A DNA stretch of 64,000 nt from Streptosporangium brasiliense (GCF_030811595.1 NZ_JAUSRB010000002.1:6138001-6202000); one strand, 5' to 3'; counted from the stretch's first letter, positions 34,749 to 45,700 are shown. Numbers and translations are program-made. Notes: a model not told the origin generated them from the sequence alone.

Positions 34749-35336
34749 ATGGACGCAGACGAACTCGACTGGAACCGGACGCTGCGCGAGCAGTGGGAGT
34801 TCCACTGGAACCACCAGCTCCGAGCCCGGCTCGACGGCCTCACCGACGACGAGTATTTCTGGTCGCCGGTGCCGGACGCCTGGAGCGTACGGCCGCGCGG
34901 CAGCTCGACGGCGCCCGTGCAGGCCGGTGCCGGGGACTTCACAATAGACTTCGCCTTCCCCCAGCCGGTCCCGGCGGCCTTCACCACGATCGCCTGGCGA
35001 CTCGGTCACGTCATCGTCGGCGTGCTCGCCGCGCGCAACGCGGCGCACTTCGGCGCGCCGGCGGCGTCGTACGAGACCTGGGAGTACGCCGCCGACGCGG
35101 CCACCGCGCTCGGCCAGCTCGAGGCCCAGCTCGACGTCTGGCTGGCCGGGGTGCGCGGCCTCGGCGAGGCCGGGCTCCGGGTCCCGATCGGCGCGAAGGA
35201 GCCCTTCCCCGAGGCGCCCATGGCCGATCTGGTGCTGCACATCCACCGCGAGCTGATCCACCACCTGTCCGAGGTCTGCCTGCTGCGCGACCTCTACCCG
35301 CACACGGAACCCGCTACGGACGGAGCAACCCGATGA
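34749..35336 (+). CDS. DinB-family putative metalloenzyme
   Basis: A 195-residue four-helix-bundle protein of the DinB/YfiT superfamily. Candidate metal ligands are the His in RLGHVIVG and the paired histidines in HIHRELIHH. Family members include thiol-S-transferases using mycothiol or bacillithiol and many unknowns. It overlaps the VOC gene by ATGA and shares a control region with WYL, so it is part of an inducible two-gene operon. Confidence 0.88.
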   Translation: MDADELDWNRTLREQWEFHWNHQLRARLDGLTDDEYFWSPVPDAWSVRPRGSSTAPVQAGAGDFTIDFAFPQPVPAAFTTIAWRLGHVIVGVLAARNAAHFGAPAASYETWEYAADAATALGQLEAQLDVWLAGVRGLGEAGLRVPIGAKEPFPEAPMADLVLHIHRELIHHLSEVCLLRDLYPHTEPATDGATR

Positions 35337-35794
35337 GCCGCCACGTCCAGGTCACCTTCGACGCCCACGACCCGCGGGCGCTGTCGTCCTTCTGGCGTGA
35401 AGTACTGGGCTACGTCCATCCCGGCCCGCCCGGGGTCGACCTGCCCGACGGCGCCGACCCGCTGGCCGCGTGGGACGACTTCCTCGCGCGGGTCGGCGTA
35501 CCGGAGGGGCAGCGCAACACGAGATCGGCCATCGAGGACCCAGACGGGCACGGCCCACGGCTGTTCTTCCAGCAGGTCCCGGAGGACAAGGTCGCCAAGA
35601 ACCGCGTCCACCTCGACGTCCGCGCGGCTCCCGGACTGCGGGGAGAGGAGCGGATGGCGGCGCTGGAGGTCGAGTGCGACCGGCTCGTCGCGCTGGGAGC
35701 GACGCGAGTACGTCGCCACGAGCCCGCTCCTCCGATGAGCGCCGGCTTCATCGTGATGACCGACCCCGAGGGCAATGAGTTTTGCCTGGACTGA
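35333..35794 (+). CDS. VOC-family (glyoxalase/bleomycin-resistance) protein
   Basis: A 153-residue vicinal oxygen chelate protein of the 'glyoxalase-like' group. It starts VQVTFDAHDPRALSSFWREV, with HLDVRA mid-way and TDPEGNEFCLD at the end, giving the usual His/Glu metal positions. Translationally coupled to DinB. Likely a detoxification enzyme or binding protein for an electrophile or antibiotic. Confidence 0.92.
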   Translation: MSRHVQVTFDAHDPRALSSFWREVLGYVHPGPPGVDLPDGADPLAAWDDFLARVGVPEGQRNTRSAIEDPDGHGPRLFFQQVPEDKVAKNRVHLDVRAAPGLRGEERMAALEVECDRLVALGATRVRRHEPAPPMSAGFIVMTDPEGNEFCLD

Positions 35795-35799
35795 CGCGG

Positions 35800-35842
35800 C
35801 TCGGCCGCGGTCGCGGAGGCCGCGGCCGGTCATGCGGCCGAG
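35800..35842. terminator. Hairpin after the DinB-VOC operon
   Basis: CTCGGCCGC (35800-35808) pairs with GCGGCCGAG (35834-35842). It lies just after the VOC stop and before the convergent GNAT gene. Confidence 0.4.
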
Positions 35843-35944
35843 GTGACGGGCTGCGGACAGCCGCCTGACCGGTGCAGCCTCTGTGCCGGGTCGCGCCACG
35901 GCGCCCGCCCGGTGCGGTGCGGTGGGCCGGGCAGGGCCGGGGGA

Positions 35945-36466
35945 TCAGGTGAGCTGCTTGTAGTAGAAGCTGCAGTCTTCGAGGGAGCCGTCCGGGGCGG
36001 CCGCGTAGTCGGGGACGATGCCGTACCTCGTCCAGCCGGCGGCGCGGTAGAGGTGGTCGGCGGCGCTGCCGGTCGCGGTGTCCAGGAGCAGGAGGGTGAC
36101 TCCGGCCCGTGCGGCGGCCTGCTCGGCGGTGGCGAGGAGCGCGCGGGCCAGTCCCCGGCCGCGGGCGTCGCGGTGGACCATGAGCTTGACGATCTCGGCG
36201 CGGTGCCGGCCGTTGGGCTTGCGTTCCAGGGCGAGACCGACGGTGCCGGTGATGCCGTCGGGCCCGTGGGCGGCCCAGACGCGGAGGCTGCCGTCGGACA
36301 CGGCGGGCTGCCGGGTGCGCCACCAGGCCGCCGCCGCGTCCTGGTCGAAGGGGGACAGGAAGCCGAGGGAGGAACCGCCGGCGACGACGTCGACGAGGAG
36401 GTCGGCCAGGCCCTTCACGCTGCTGCGGAAGTCATCTGCGGACAGGCGGGTGATGGGGTGCGACAT
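35945..36466 (-). CDS. GNAT-family N-acetyltransferase
   Basis: A 173-residue acetyltransferase. The acetyl-CoA binding motif A is AEIVKLMVHRDARGRGLARA followed by LLATAEQAA. LLLDTATGSAADHLYRAAGW is the typical C-terminal part. This group includes amino-acid and antibiotic acetyltransferases. It lies downstream of an XRE-cupin regulator on the same strand, a pairing seen often in actinomycetes. Confidence 0.92.
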   Translation of the reverse strand: MSHPITRLSADDFRSSVKGLADLLVDVVAGGSSLGFLSPFDQDAAAAWWRTRQPAVSDGSLRVWAAHGPDGITGTVGLALERKPNGRHRAEIVKLMVHRDARGRGLARALLATAEQAAARAGVTLLLLDTATGSAADHLYRAAGWTRYGIVPDYAAAPDGSLEDCSFYYKQLT

Positions 36467-36582
36467 GGGGTTCCTCTGTCACGCGCGGAAGGGGACGGCC
36501 GGGAGCGTGCGGGGTGGGGGCGGTCCGGCCGCGGTTCTGAGGTGGCTGGTGCCCAAGGAGCGGGGCCGGTCCGGGACCGGTG

Positions 36583-36698
36583 CCGCACCGCGGACGTGTC
36601 TGGCGCCGCACCGCGGACGCGCCGGACTGTGCCTGGTGCCGCACAGCGGCCGCGCTTGGTGCCGCACCGTGGACGCACCTGGCGCCGCACCGCGGACG
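36583..36698. repeat. Five imperfect copies of a GCCGCACCGCGGACG core
   Basis: Core copies start at 36583, 36606, 36640, 36662 and 36684, at irregular spacings of 22-34 bp, with linkers of the type CGCC(T)GG. It fills the 264-nt gap between the XRE-cupin and GNAT genes. Confidence 0.8.
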
Positions 36699-36730
36699 CG
36701 CCGGGCCGTGCCTGTCGCCGTCCGTGCCGC

Positions 36731-37327
36731 TCACGGTAGGACGATCATCAGGGCGTAGCGGACCGGATCGGGGCCCGGGCAGTGGAACCGCGACCGGTCC
36801 CACAGCCGGAAACGCAGGCAGTCGCCTGCCCGGATCTCGTGCACGCCGCCGCCGGTGGTGACCTCCAGCACGCCCTCCAGCACCCAGATGTGCTGCTCCA
36901 GCCCCGGCACGGGCGGCCCGTCGTAGGAGATGTCGGCGCCCGGCCGCAGCACGCCCTCGACGAGCTCGCCACGTAGTCCAGGATGGGGCGGGGACACCGA
37001 CCGCCGGGTGAATCCCGAGGTCTCATCCCGCCACACCACCTGCCGATCGGCCCGCACCAGCTGCGGCGGTTCCGACTCCACCTCGGCCAGCAACTGCGAC
37101 ATCGTCCGCCCGTAGACCGCGCACAGCCTGCCCAGCAACGCCGCCGTCGGGCTGATCTCCGCCCGCTCCAGCCGCGACAACGTCGAGCGGCTCACGTCCG
37201 CGCGCTGCGCCAGCTCCTCCAGCGACCAACCGTGCTCCACCCGCAGTTGCGCGAGCCGACCCGCCAGGCGGATCTCCACCTGCTCGGAATCGGAGCTCTG
37301 GAACGCGGTCTCCCTGACCTTTCCCAT
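36731..37327 (-). CDS. XRE-family regulator with cupin domain
   Basis: A 198-residue protein: helix-turn-helix in residues 20-75 (RLAQLRVEHGWSLEELAQRA, then DVSRSTLSRLERAEISPT) and a cupin beta-barrel (PGLEQHIWVLEGVLEV, RAGDCLRF). It is the second XRE-cupin in the window. The ATG 37327 lacks a ribosome site and may be read from a near-leaderless transcript. TCTCAGATTTGAGA lies 14 nt upstream. It likely regulates itself and the GNAT gene. Confidence 0.92.
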   Translation of the reverse strand: MGKVRETAFQSSDSEQVEIRLAGRLAQLRVEHGWSLEELAQRADVSRSTLSRLERAEISPTAALLGRLCAVYGRTMSQLLAEVESEPPQLVRADRQVVWRDETSGFTRRSVSPPHPGLRGELVEGVLRPGADISYDGPPVPGLEQHIWVLEGVLEVTTGGGVHEIRAGDCLRFRLWDRSRFHCPGPDPVRYALMIVLP

Positions 37328-37340
37328 ATGCGGGAGAATA

Positions 37341-37354
37341 TCTCAGATTTGAGA
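37341..37354. promoter_or_regulatory. Candidate XRE operator TCTCAGATTTGAGA
   Basis: A 14-bp dyad (TCTCA-N4-TGAGA) within an AT-rich patch immediately upstream of the XRE-cupin start codon. Position suits autorepression. Confidence 0.55.
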
Positions 37355-37407
37355 AAAGGCCTACGGGCCGGACGGGACGCCCCGGGACCCCGCCCCGGCC
37401 GGAGCCA

Positions 37408-37500
37408 CCCCTGCTGGCCGGCGCGCGCCGCGGGCGAGCGTCTCGAGGTCCAGCGGCTGCGCCTGCTCCCGGTCGGTCCGGTCGAGGCGCGGCCGGCCGG
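37408..37500 (-). pseudogene. Scrap of an AraC-family regulator
   Basis: The minus strand reads RPRLDRTDREQAQPLDLETL followed by ARGARRPAG. The intact AraC gene at 40710-41159 reads RDRIDREYAQPLDVEALARG at the same place. About 27 codons of homology remain, with noise on either side. It may be a residue of an ancestral duplication in which UvrA-like and AraC-VOC genes were rearranged. The rest of the 344-nt gap contains a terminator hairpin. Confidence 0.6.
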
Positions 37501-37613
37501 ACCACGCGGACGCCGCGGAATCACGACCTCCTCGTGCGTCGGGCGGTTGTGTCGCACGTCCGCGCTTTCCCGGGCCGTCGCCCGGCTCGTCCACTCCCGA
37601 GCCCGCCAGTCGA

Positions 37614-37651
37614 GTGAGACGAGTCGGAACAGGCGAGAGAACTCGTCTCAC
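37614..37651 (-). terminator. Terminator hairpin of the UvrA-like gene
   Basis: GTGAGACGAGT and ACTCGTCTCAC form a perfect 11-bp stem with a 16-nt loop, 20 nt past the stop codon of the UvrA-like gene. Confidence 0.7.
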
Positions 37652-37671
37652 GGTGTCCGCGAGGGCCCCGG

Positions 37672-39984
<2,313 letters not shown>

Positions 39985-40293
39985 CGTGTCTCCATCTGTA
40001 TCTGTTACGCGGACCGCGTCCGCGGTCTCCGTCGGCGTCGCCTCGCTTGATCTAACCAGTTTCGAGCAATAGATCCGGTCCGCCCTTTTCGGCACGGTCG
40101 CGGCAACGGTCCGCCGGCTACCTGAGCGGTGCGGCCGGGGTGGCGCGGCGTCAGACCAACCAGCGGCCGCCGCGCATCAGCTCGCGGTCGAGCGGCTCGT
40201 CCGACGGGGCCACCGGGCGGCCGGCGCCGGCGCCGTGCGCGGGCTCCTTCACGGCGCCGTCCGAGCGGGGCGCGGCCGCGACAGCCGGACGGC

Positions 40294-40704
40294 TCAGCGG
40301 AGCTGCTGGATGCGGACCAGGTTGCCCGCGGGGTCGCGGAAGGCGCAGTCGCGGACGCCGTACGGCTGCTCGGTCGGCTCCTGGACGACCTCGGTGTCGC
40401 CGGCCTGCACCTTCTCGAAAGTGCCGTCGAGGTCGCGGGTGGCCAGCAGGATCCAGCCGTAGGTGCCCTTGGCCATCATCTCGGCGATGGTGCGGCGCTC
40501 GTCGTCGGTGATACCGGGGTCGACGGCCGGCGGCGCCAGGAGGATGGAGGTGTCGGGCTGCCCGGCGGGGCCGACCGTGATCCAGCGCATCTTGCCCTGC
40601 CCGACGTCGTTGCGGACCTCGAAGCCGAGGACGTCGCGGTAGAAGGCCAGGGAGGCGTCCGGGTCGTCGTGCGGGAGGAAGCTCGTGTGAATGGTGATTT
40701 CCAT
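40294..40704 (-). CDS. VOC-family (glyoxalase-like) protein
   Basis: A 136-residue single-domain VOC protein: SFLPHDDPDASLAFYRDVLG at the N-terminus and RDPAGNLVRIQQ at the end. The order AraC-VOC with five bases between them on one strand suggests a two-gene operon in which AraC may control a detoxifying or substrate-binding protein. The ATG 40704 has little ribosome site; coupling to the AraC stop is likely. Confidence 0.92.
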   Translation of the reverse strand: MEITIHTSFLPHDDPDASLAFYRDVLGFEVRNDVGQGKMRWITVGPAGQPDTSILLAPPAVDPGITDDERRTIAEMMAKGTYGWILLATRDLDGTFEKVQAGDTEVVQEPTEQPYGVRDCAFRDPAGNLVRIQQLR

Positions 40705-40709
40705 GGCGG

Positions 40710-41159
40710 TCACGCTAGCCGCGGCTCGGCGACCGGCGCTTCTCGATTCCTGACCGGTCGGGTCACCTGCTTGGCCACGCACGACGGCAGCCCCGCCGTC
40801 GCGCGCGCCGCCTGGCGCCGGTAGGCGCTGGGCGACATGCCGACCAGCTCGGTGAAGCGGGTGCTGAAGGTGCCCAGCGACGAGCAGCCGACCGCGAAGC
40901 AGACCTCGGTGACGCTCAGGTCGCCACGGCGCAGCAGCGCCATCGCGCGCTCGACGCGCCGCGTCATCAGATAGGCGTACGGCGACTCGCCGTAGGCACG
41001 CCGGAACTCGCGGCTGAGGTGCCCGGCCGACATGTGCGCGCCGCGGGCGAGCGCCTCGACGTCCAGCGGCTGCGCGTACTCCCGGTCGATCCGGTCGCGG
41101 ACACGGCGCAGCCGCGCCAGGTCGCGCAACTGCTGCGCCGCGGCGGGTCTGCTGGTCAC
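40710..41159 (-). CDS. AraC-family regulator, short (DNA-binding domain only)
   Basis: About 149 residues, consisting of both AraC helix-turn-helix motifs (DVEALARGAHMSAGHLSREF and LSVTEVCFAVGCSSLGTFST) and short tails, with no ligand domain. The start at GTG 41159 is inferred from family length. It precedes the VOC gene and is divergent from a kinase gene. A decayed copy of its first helix region lies at 37408-37500. Confidence 0.88.
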   Translation of the reverse strand: MTSRPAAAQQLRDLARLRRVRDRIDREYAQPLDVEALARGAHMSAGHLSREFRRAYGESPYAYLMTRRVERAMALLRRGDLSVTEVCFAVGCSSLGTFSTRFTELVGMSPSAYRRQAARATAGLPSCVAKQVTRPVRNREAPVAEPRLA

Positions 41160-41363
41160 CTGCGTGATAGTGCCACATCGCAAGGACCGGCGGTAAATGC
41201 CCGGCCGGGGACACCGGAGCATCCGGGGCCGGACGAGGGCACCTGCGGCTTCTACGCCGGCTCCGGCACAGCGGCAGCTCGTACGCCGGCTCCGGAGCCG
41301 CGGTCCGGGCGGCCGGGCACCGACGCCGTCTGGGTGATCCATGAGGGGCGATACCGTCTCATC

Positions 41364-42539
41364 GTGCATCCGCGGACTGCCCTTGAGGCCATTTCCCTGC
41401 GGCCGCAGGCCTTCCTGCGGTCGTCGTGGCCGTGGAGATCGCTGGCGTACCTGGCGTCGAGCGTCCTGCTCTGCGGCGGTGTCGGGCTGGTCGCGGCGGT
41501 CATCGGTCTCCTGGAGCCGGTACCGGTCCAGGTGGTCGCCGGGCTGGCCGCCTTCGTGGCGGCGGTCCCGCTGGTGGCCGGGTTCGAACGCCGCCGGCTG
41601 CGGCTGGTGGACGCCGTCCCGATAGCGCAGCCGCCGGACGGGCGGTGGCGCGGCGTCGGCCTGGCCGTCGCCTCGCTGCTGGCCCTGTGGTGGATCGACG
41701 TGGTGATGGTCGGCCTCACCGTCGGAGGCCCGGTCCTGCTGATCCTCTCGCCCGCCGTACAGCCGCTGGAGCCGGAGGGCGAGCTGACTCTGGCTCAGGC
41801 GCTGGCCGTCTCGGCGGCGAGCGTGCTCCTGCTCCTCCCGGCCGTCTACACCTTCACCGCCTGGGCGGGGGCACGCGGGGCGATGGCCAGGGGCCTGCTC
41901 GCCTCCCGGGACGCGGAGCTGAGCCAGGTCCTGCGGTCGCGGGCCAGGCTCGTGGACGCCTTCGAGACGGAGCGGCGCAGGATCGAGCGGGATCTGCACG
42001 ACGGCGCCCAGCAGCGGCTGGTCGCGCTCTCCATGAGGCTGGGGCTGGCCAGGCTCGACCTGCCCCCCGACTCCCCGGCGGGGGAGCAGCTCGCCCAGGC
42101 CCACCAGGAGGCCAAGCGGGCGCTGAGCGAGCTGCGGGAGTTGATCCGTGGTGTGCACACGCAGGTGCTCACCGACCGCGGCCTGCCCGCCGCCGTGCGG
42201 GAGGCGGCGGGACGCTCCCCGATCCCGGTGGATGTGAACGTCGCGCTGGACGACCGGTTGCCCGCGGCCGTAGAGGTCGCCGCCTACTACGTCGTCTCCG
42301 AGGCCCTGGCGAACATCGCCAAGCACAGCCGGGCGGGCCGGGCCTCGGTGCACGGCCAGGTCACCGGCCGGGTGCTGCTTCTGGAGATCCGCGACGACGG
42401 CGTGGGGGGCGCGGACCCCTCGAAGGGTACGGGGCTGACCGGGCTGTCGGACCGGCTCGCGGTGGTCGATGGCAGAATGTCGCTGTCCAGCCCGGCGGGT
42501 GGACCGACGTTGATGCGAGTGGAGATCCCGTGCGCGTAG
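41364..42539 (+). CDS. Two-component sensor histidine kinase with N-terminal 'Sensor' membrane domain
   Basis: About 391 residues. The N-terminal 180 residues form four or more membrane helices of the putative sensor domain found in actinobacterial kinases (starting RTALEAISLRPQAFLRSSWP). The phosphoacceptor motif is ERDLHDGAQQRLVALSMRLG and the ATPase domain has SEALANIAKHS and GTGLTGLSDRL. The start is uncertain: GTG 41364 fits family length but has no ribosome site; GTG 41334 is an alternative. It overlaps the response regulator gene by 10 nt. Confidence 0.9.
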   Translation: MHPRTALEAISLRPQAFLRSSWPWRSLAYLASSVLLCGGVGLVAAVIGLLEPVPVQVVAGLAAFVAAVPLVAGFERRRLRLVDAVPIAQPPDGRWRGVGLAVASLLALWWIDVVMVGLTVGGPVLLILSPAVQPLEPEGELTLAQALAVSAASVLLLLPAVYTFTAWAGARGAMARGLLASRDAELSQVLRSRARLVDAFETERRRIERDLHDGAQQRLVALSMRLGLARLDLPPDSPAGEQLAQAHQEAKRALSELRELIRGVHTQVLTDRGLPAAVREAAGRSPIPVDVNVALDDRLPAAVEVAAYYVVSEALANIAKHSRAGRASVHGQVTGRVLLLEIRDDGVGGADPSKGTGLTGLSDRLAVVDGRMSLSSPAGGPTLMRVEIPCA

Positions 42540-43171
42540 TGATCGCCGAGGACGACGTCCTGCTCCGTGAGGGGCTCGTCGGCCTGCTGGAGCGGTTCGG
42601 GCACACGGTCGCCGCGTCGGTGGGCGACGCCGAGGCTCTCGTCGCCGCGGTGCGCGAGCACCGGCCCGACGCCGTGGTGACCGATGTGCGGATGCCACCC
42701 GGCTTCACCGACGAGGGGCTGCGTGCCGCGATCGCGCTGCGCAGGGAACACGCCGGCCTCGCCGTGCTCGTGCTCAGCCAGTACGTCGAGCAGACCTATG
42801 CCGCCGAACTGCTCGACTCGGGCCGTGGCGTCGGCGTCGGCTACCTGCTGAAGGACCGGATCGGGGACGTGACCGAGTTCGTCGACGCGCTCACGCGGGT
42901 GGCCGGGGGCGGCACCGTCGTCGACCCCGAGGTGGTGCGCCAGCTCCTCCGCCGGCGCCGTGATCCGCTGGAACGGCTCACCCCTCGGGAGCTCGAGGTG
43001 CTGGCGCTCATCGCCGAGGGGCGCTCCAACGCCTCGATCGCCCGTGAGCTGTCCGTCACCGACGCGGCGGTCGCCAAGCACATCGCGAGCATCCTCGCCA
43101 AGCTCGACCTCCCGCCGGCCGCCGACGGGCACCGCCGCGTCCTCGCCGTTCTCGCCTACCTCGACAGCTGA
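42530..43171 (+). CDS. NarL/LuxR-type response regulator
   Basis: A 213-residue regulator: receiver domain with VIAEDDVLLREGL, phosphoacceptor in VTDVRMPPGFTDEG and LKDRIGDV, then a LuxR helix-turn-helix (LTPRELEVLALIAEGRSNAS, TDAAVAKHIASILAKL). The MPPGFTDEG variant is typical of partners of the sensor-domain kinase immediately upstream. GGAGATCCC precedes GTG 42530. Confidence 0.95.
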   Translation: MRVVIAEDDVLLREGLVGLLERFGHTVAASVGDAEALVAAVREHRPDAVVTDVRMPPGFTDEGLRAAIALRREHAGLAVLVLSQYVEQTYAAELLDSGRGVGVGYLLKDRIGDVTEFVDALTRVAGGGTVVDPEVVRQLLRRRRDPLERLTPRELEVLALIAEGRSNASIARELSVTDAAVAKHIASILAKLDLPPAADGHRRVLAVLAYLDS

Positions 43172-43297
43172 AGGCGGTGCCGGGTGCACCCCCGCCTCTC
43201 GCTCCGGCCACCCCGGCCTCTCGCCCCGGCGCCGATGCGACGGCCGCGCGGCGCCGGCCGGCCGGAGGCATGACGGGCAGGGGGGCGCGCCGTGGCC

Positions 43298-43369
43298 GGG
43301 CGGTCGCGGGCGCCGGTGGCGAGCGGCCATGGGCTCCGGTGGCCGAGCGGTCGCGGGCTCCGGTGGCCG
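43298..43369. repeat. Three imperfect copies of a 24-bp unit
   Basis: Units at 43298-43321, 43322-43345 and 43346-43369 have the form (A/G)GCGGTCGCGGGCTCCGG then TGGCCG. They lie in the 433-nt gap before the S9 peptidase and abut a 23-bp palindrome. Nothing else recognisable fills 43395-43604. Confidence 0.8.
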
Positions 43370-43371
43370 CT

Positions 43372-43394
43372 CTGACATGATATGATCTTGTCAG
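43372..43394. promoter_or_regulatory. 23-bp dyad, CTGACA-N-GAT-N3-ATC-N-TGTCAG
   Basis: An AT-rich, nearly perfect inverted repeat with 9 of 10 bases per arm matching. It lies about 210 nt upstream of the S9 peptidase and 200 nt downstream of the response regulator. It looks like the operator of a dimeric regulator, but none is encoded adjacent. Confidence 0.6.
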
Positions 43395-43604
43395 GACCAT
43401 CCGGTGTCGCCGATGAGCGCGCCGGACCGATGGTCAGGCCGGGACCAAGGCCTCAGCCGCCGGTGGATCTCACCGCATACGTGCCGCGATCGTCGGCCGC
43501 TACGGCGCCGGGCGCCGATCCGCCCTCACGCAGGTGTGCCGCGTGACGGATCCCCGTCGCATCTCCCCACCGTCATCCCCGGTCATCCTGCGCAGAGTCC
43601 CACT

Positions 43605-45689
43605 ATGGACACCAACAGATTCCCACTCCAGCTTGCCCGCACCCAGCGCTTCTCCCTCGGCGTCCCGCGGGCCTTCACCCTCTCCCCGGACGGTCATCGG
43701 GCGCTCTTCCTCCGCACCCGGGGTGGCGAGGACCGTACGAGCTGCCTGTGGCTGCTGGACGGTGACCGGGAGCGGCTGCTCGCCGCCCCGGAGACGCTCG
43801 GCGCGGCGGGACCGGTCCCCGAGGCGGAACGGATCCGCCGGGAGCGGGCACGCGAGCGCGCGGCGGGTGTGGTCGCCTACGCGGCCGACGCCGCGCTGCG
43901 TACCGCCGTCTTCGCCGTGGACGGCAGGCTGTGGGCGGTGGACACCGACGGAGGCGACCCGCGGCCCGTGCCCACCGCGGGACCGGTGACCGATCCCCGC
44001 CCGGACCCCACCGGCAGCCGGGTGGCGTATGTGACAGGCGGTGCCCTGCACGTGGTGGAGCTCGCCGGCGGCCGTGACCGCCGGCTGGCCGCGCCGGAGG
44101 ACCCGGAGGTGGTCTGGGGTCTCGCCGAACACGTGGCGGCGGAGTCCATGCGCCGGACGCGCGGCCACTGGTGGTCCCCGGACGGGACCCGGCTGCTGGC
44201 GGCCAGGGTGGACACCACACCGGTGCAGCGCTGGTGGATCGCCGACCCGGCCGATCCGTCCAGGCCGCCCCGTGAGATCGCCTACCCGGCCGCCGGGACC
44301 GCCAACGCGGAGGTCTCGCTGCATGTGCTCGGGCTCGACGGCACCTCCGTGGAGCTGGACTGGGACCGGGTGGCGTACGAGTACGTGGCCACCGCCGGCT
44401 GGGACGCGCACGGCCCGCTGATCAGCGTGCAGAGCCGGGACCAGCGCACGCTGCGGGTGCTGGCGGCCGATCCGGACACGGGCGCGACGACGCTCCTGCA
44501 CGAGCAGCGCGATCCGGCGTGGGTGGAGCTGATCGCGGGCACGCCCGCGCGGACCGCGTCGGGCGCGCTGGTGCACACCGACGACACCGACGGCACCCGG
44601 CGGCTGGTCGTGGACGGCCGGCCGGTCACGCCGGAGGGGCTGCAGATCCACGGAGTCCTGGAGGTGACGGGCGAGTCGGTGCTGTTCGTCGCGGGCGACG
44701 AGCCCACCGAGGAGCACCTGTGGGCATACGACGCCGAGCGCGGGCCGGTGCGGCTGAGCGACGGGCCCGGGCTGCACACCGGCCACCGGGCGGACGGCAC
44801 GCTGCTGCTCGCCTCGCACACCGAGGACGGGCGCGCCTTCCGGGTGGTGCGGGACGGGCGGCCGGACACGGAGATCGCCTCGCTGGACGCCGAGCCGCTG
44901 GTCCTGCCGCGCGTCACCTGGCTGCGGGCGGGCGAGCGGGAGATCCGTACCGCGCTGCTGCTGCCGTCCTGGCACCGGCCGGGCGGCGGTCCGCTGCCGG
45001 TGCTGATGGCCCCGTACGCGGGGCCGGCGATGCGGCTGGCGACCCGGGCCCGGAGTGCCTGGCTGTGCGAGGCGCAGTGGTTCGCCGAGTCCGGCTTCGC
45101 GGTGGTGGTGGCCGACGGCCGAGGCACCCGGGGGCGTGGCCCGGCCTGGGAGAAGACGGTGCACCGTGACACCCTCACCGCGCCGCTGGAGGACCAGGTG
45201 GTGGCGCTGCGCGCGGCCGCCGAGCACTGCCCCGACCTCGATCTGGGCCGGGTGGGCATCCGTGGCTGGAGCTACGGCGGCACGCTCGCGGCAGCCGCGG
45301 TGCTGCGCATGCCGGAGGTCTTCCACGCCGCCGTCTCGGGTGCGGCGCCGAGTGACCAGCGGCTGTACGACACCCACTGGCGGGAGCGCTTCCTCGGCCA
45401 CCCGGACGAGGAGCCGGAGGGCTACGAGCGCTCCTCGCCGATCGGTGACGCGGCCCGGCTGCGCCGCCCGCTGCTGCTGGTGCACGGCCTGGCCGACGAC
45501 AACGTGGTGGCCGCGCACACGCTGCGGATGTCGGCGGCGCTACTGGCGGCGGGCCGTCCGCACCAGGTGCTCCCGCTGCCGGGGGCCACCCACACGCCGA
45601 CCGCCGAGGCGGCCGTGGAGGGGCTGCTCCGGCACCAGCTGGCATTCCTGCGGGAGGCGTTGGACGCTCCCGCGGTCTCTCCCGCCTGA
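43605..45689 (+). CDS. S9-family prolyl oligopeptidase/dipeptidyl peptidase IV-like serine peptidase
   Basis: A 694-residue enzyme. An N-terminal beta-propeller of the DPP-IV type (residues about 30-430) precedes the alpha/beta-hydrolase domain. The nucleophile is in GWSYGG near residue 556, the Asp is in GLADDNV near 630, and the His is in GATHTP near 662. The EE-like motif of DPP IV may be represented by AEHVAAESMRR. No signal peptide, so a cytoplasmic peptidase is likely. ATG 43605 has only a weak ribosome site. Confidence 0.93.
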   Translation: MDTNRFPLQLARTQRFSLGVPRAFTLSPDGHRALFLRTRGGEDRTSCLWLLDGDRERLLAAPETLGAAGPVPEAERIRRERARERAAGVVAYAADAALRTAVFAVDGRLWAVDTDGGDPRPVPTAGPVTDPRPDPTGSRVAYVTGGALHVVELAGGRDRRLAAPEDPEVVWGLAEHVAAESMRRTRGHWWSPDGTRLLAARVDTTPVQRWWIADPADPSRPPREIAYPAAGTANAEVSLHVLGLDGTSVELDWDRVAYEYVATAGWDAHGPLISVQSRDQRTLRVLAADPDTGATTLLHEQRDPAWVELIAGTPARTASGALVHTDDTDGTRRLVVDGRPVTPEGLQIHGVLEVTGESVLFVAGDEPTEEHLWAYDAERGPVRLSDGPGLHTGHRADGTLLLASHTEDGRAFRVVRDGRPDTEIASLDAEPLVLPRVTWLRAGEREIRTALLLPSWHRPGGGPLPVLMAPYAGPAMRLATRARSAWLCEAQWFAESGFAVVVADGRGTRGRGPAWEKTVHRDTLTAPLEDQVVALRAAAEHCPDLDLGRVGIRGWSYGGTLAAAAVLRMPEVFHAAVSGAAPSDQRLYDTHWRERFLGHPDEEPEGYERSSPIGDAARLRRPLLLVHGLADDNVVAAHTLRMSAALLAAGRPHQVLPLPGATHTPTAEAAVEGLLRHQLAFLREALDAPAVSPA

Positions 45690-45700
45690 CCCGCCGTATC

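Noticed and set aside
40710..42698. 662-codon minus-strand frame
   Set aside because: Only the last 150 codons are AraC; the rest is antisense to the kinase.
43500..45518. 672-codon minus-strand frame
   Set aside because: Shadow of the S9 peptidase, which has a complete catalytic triad on the plus strand.
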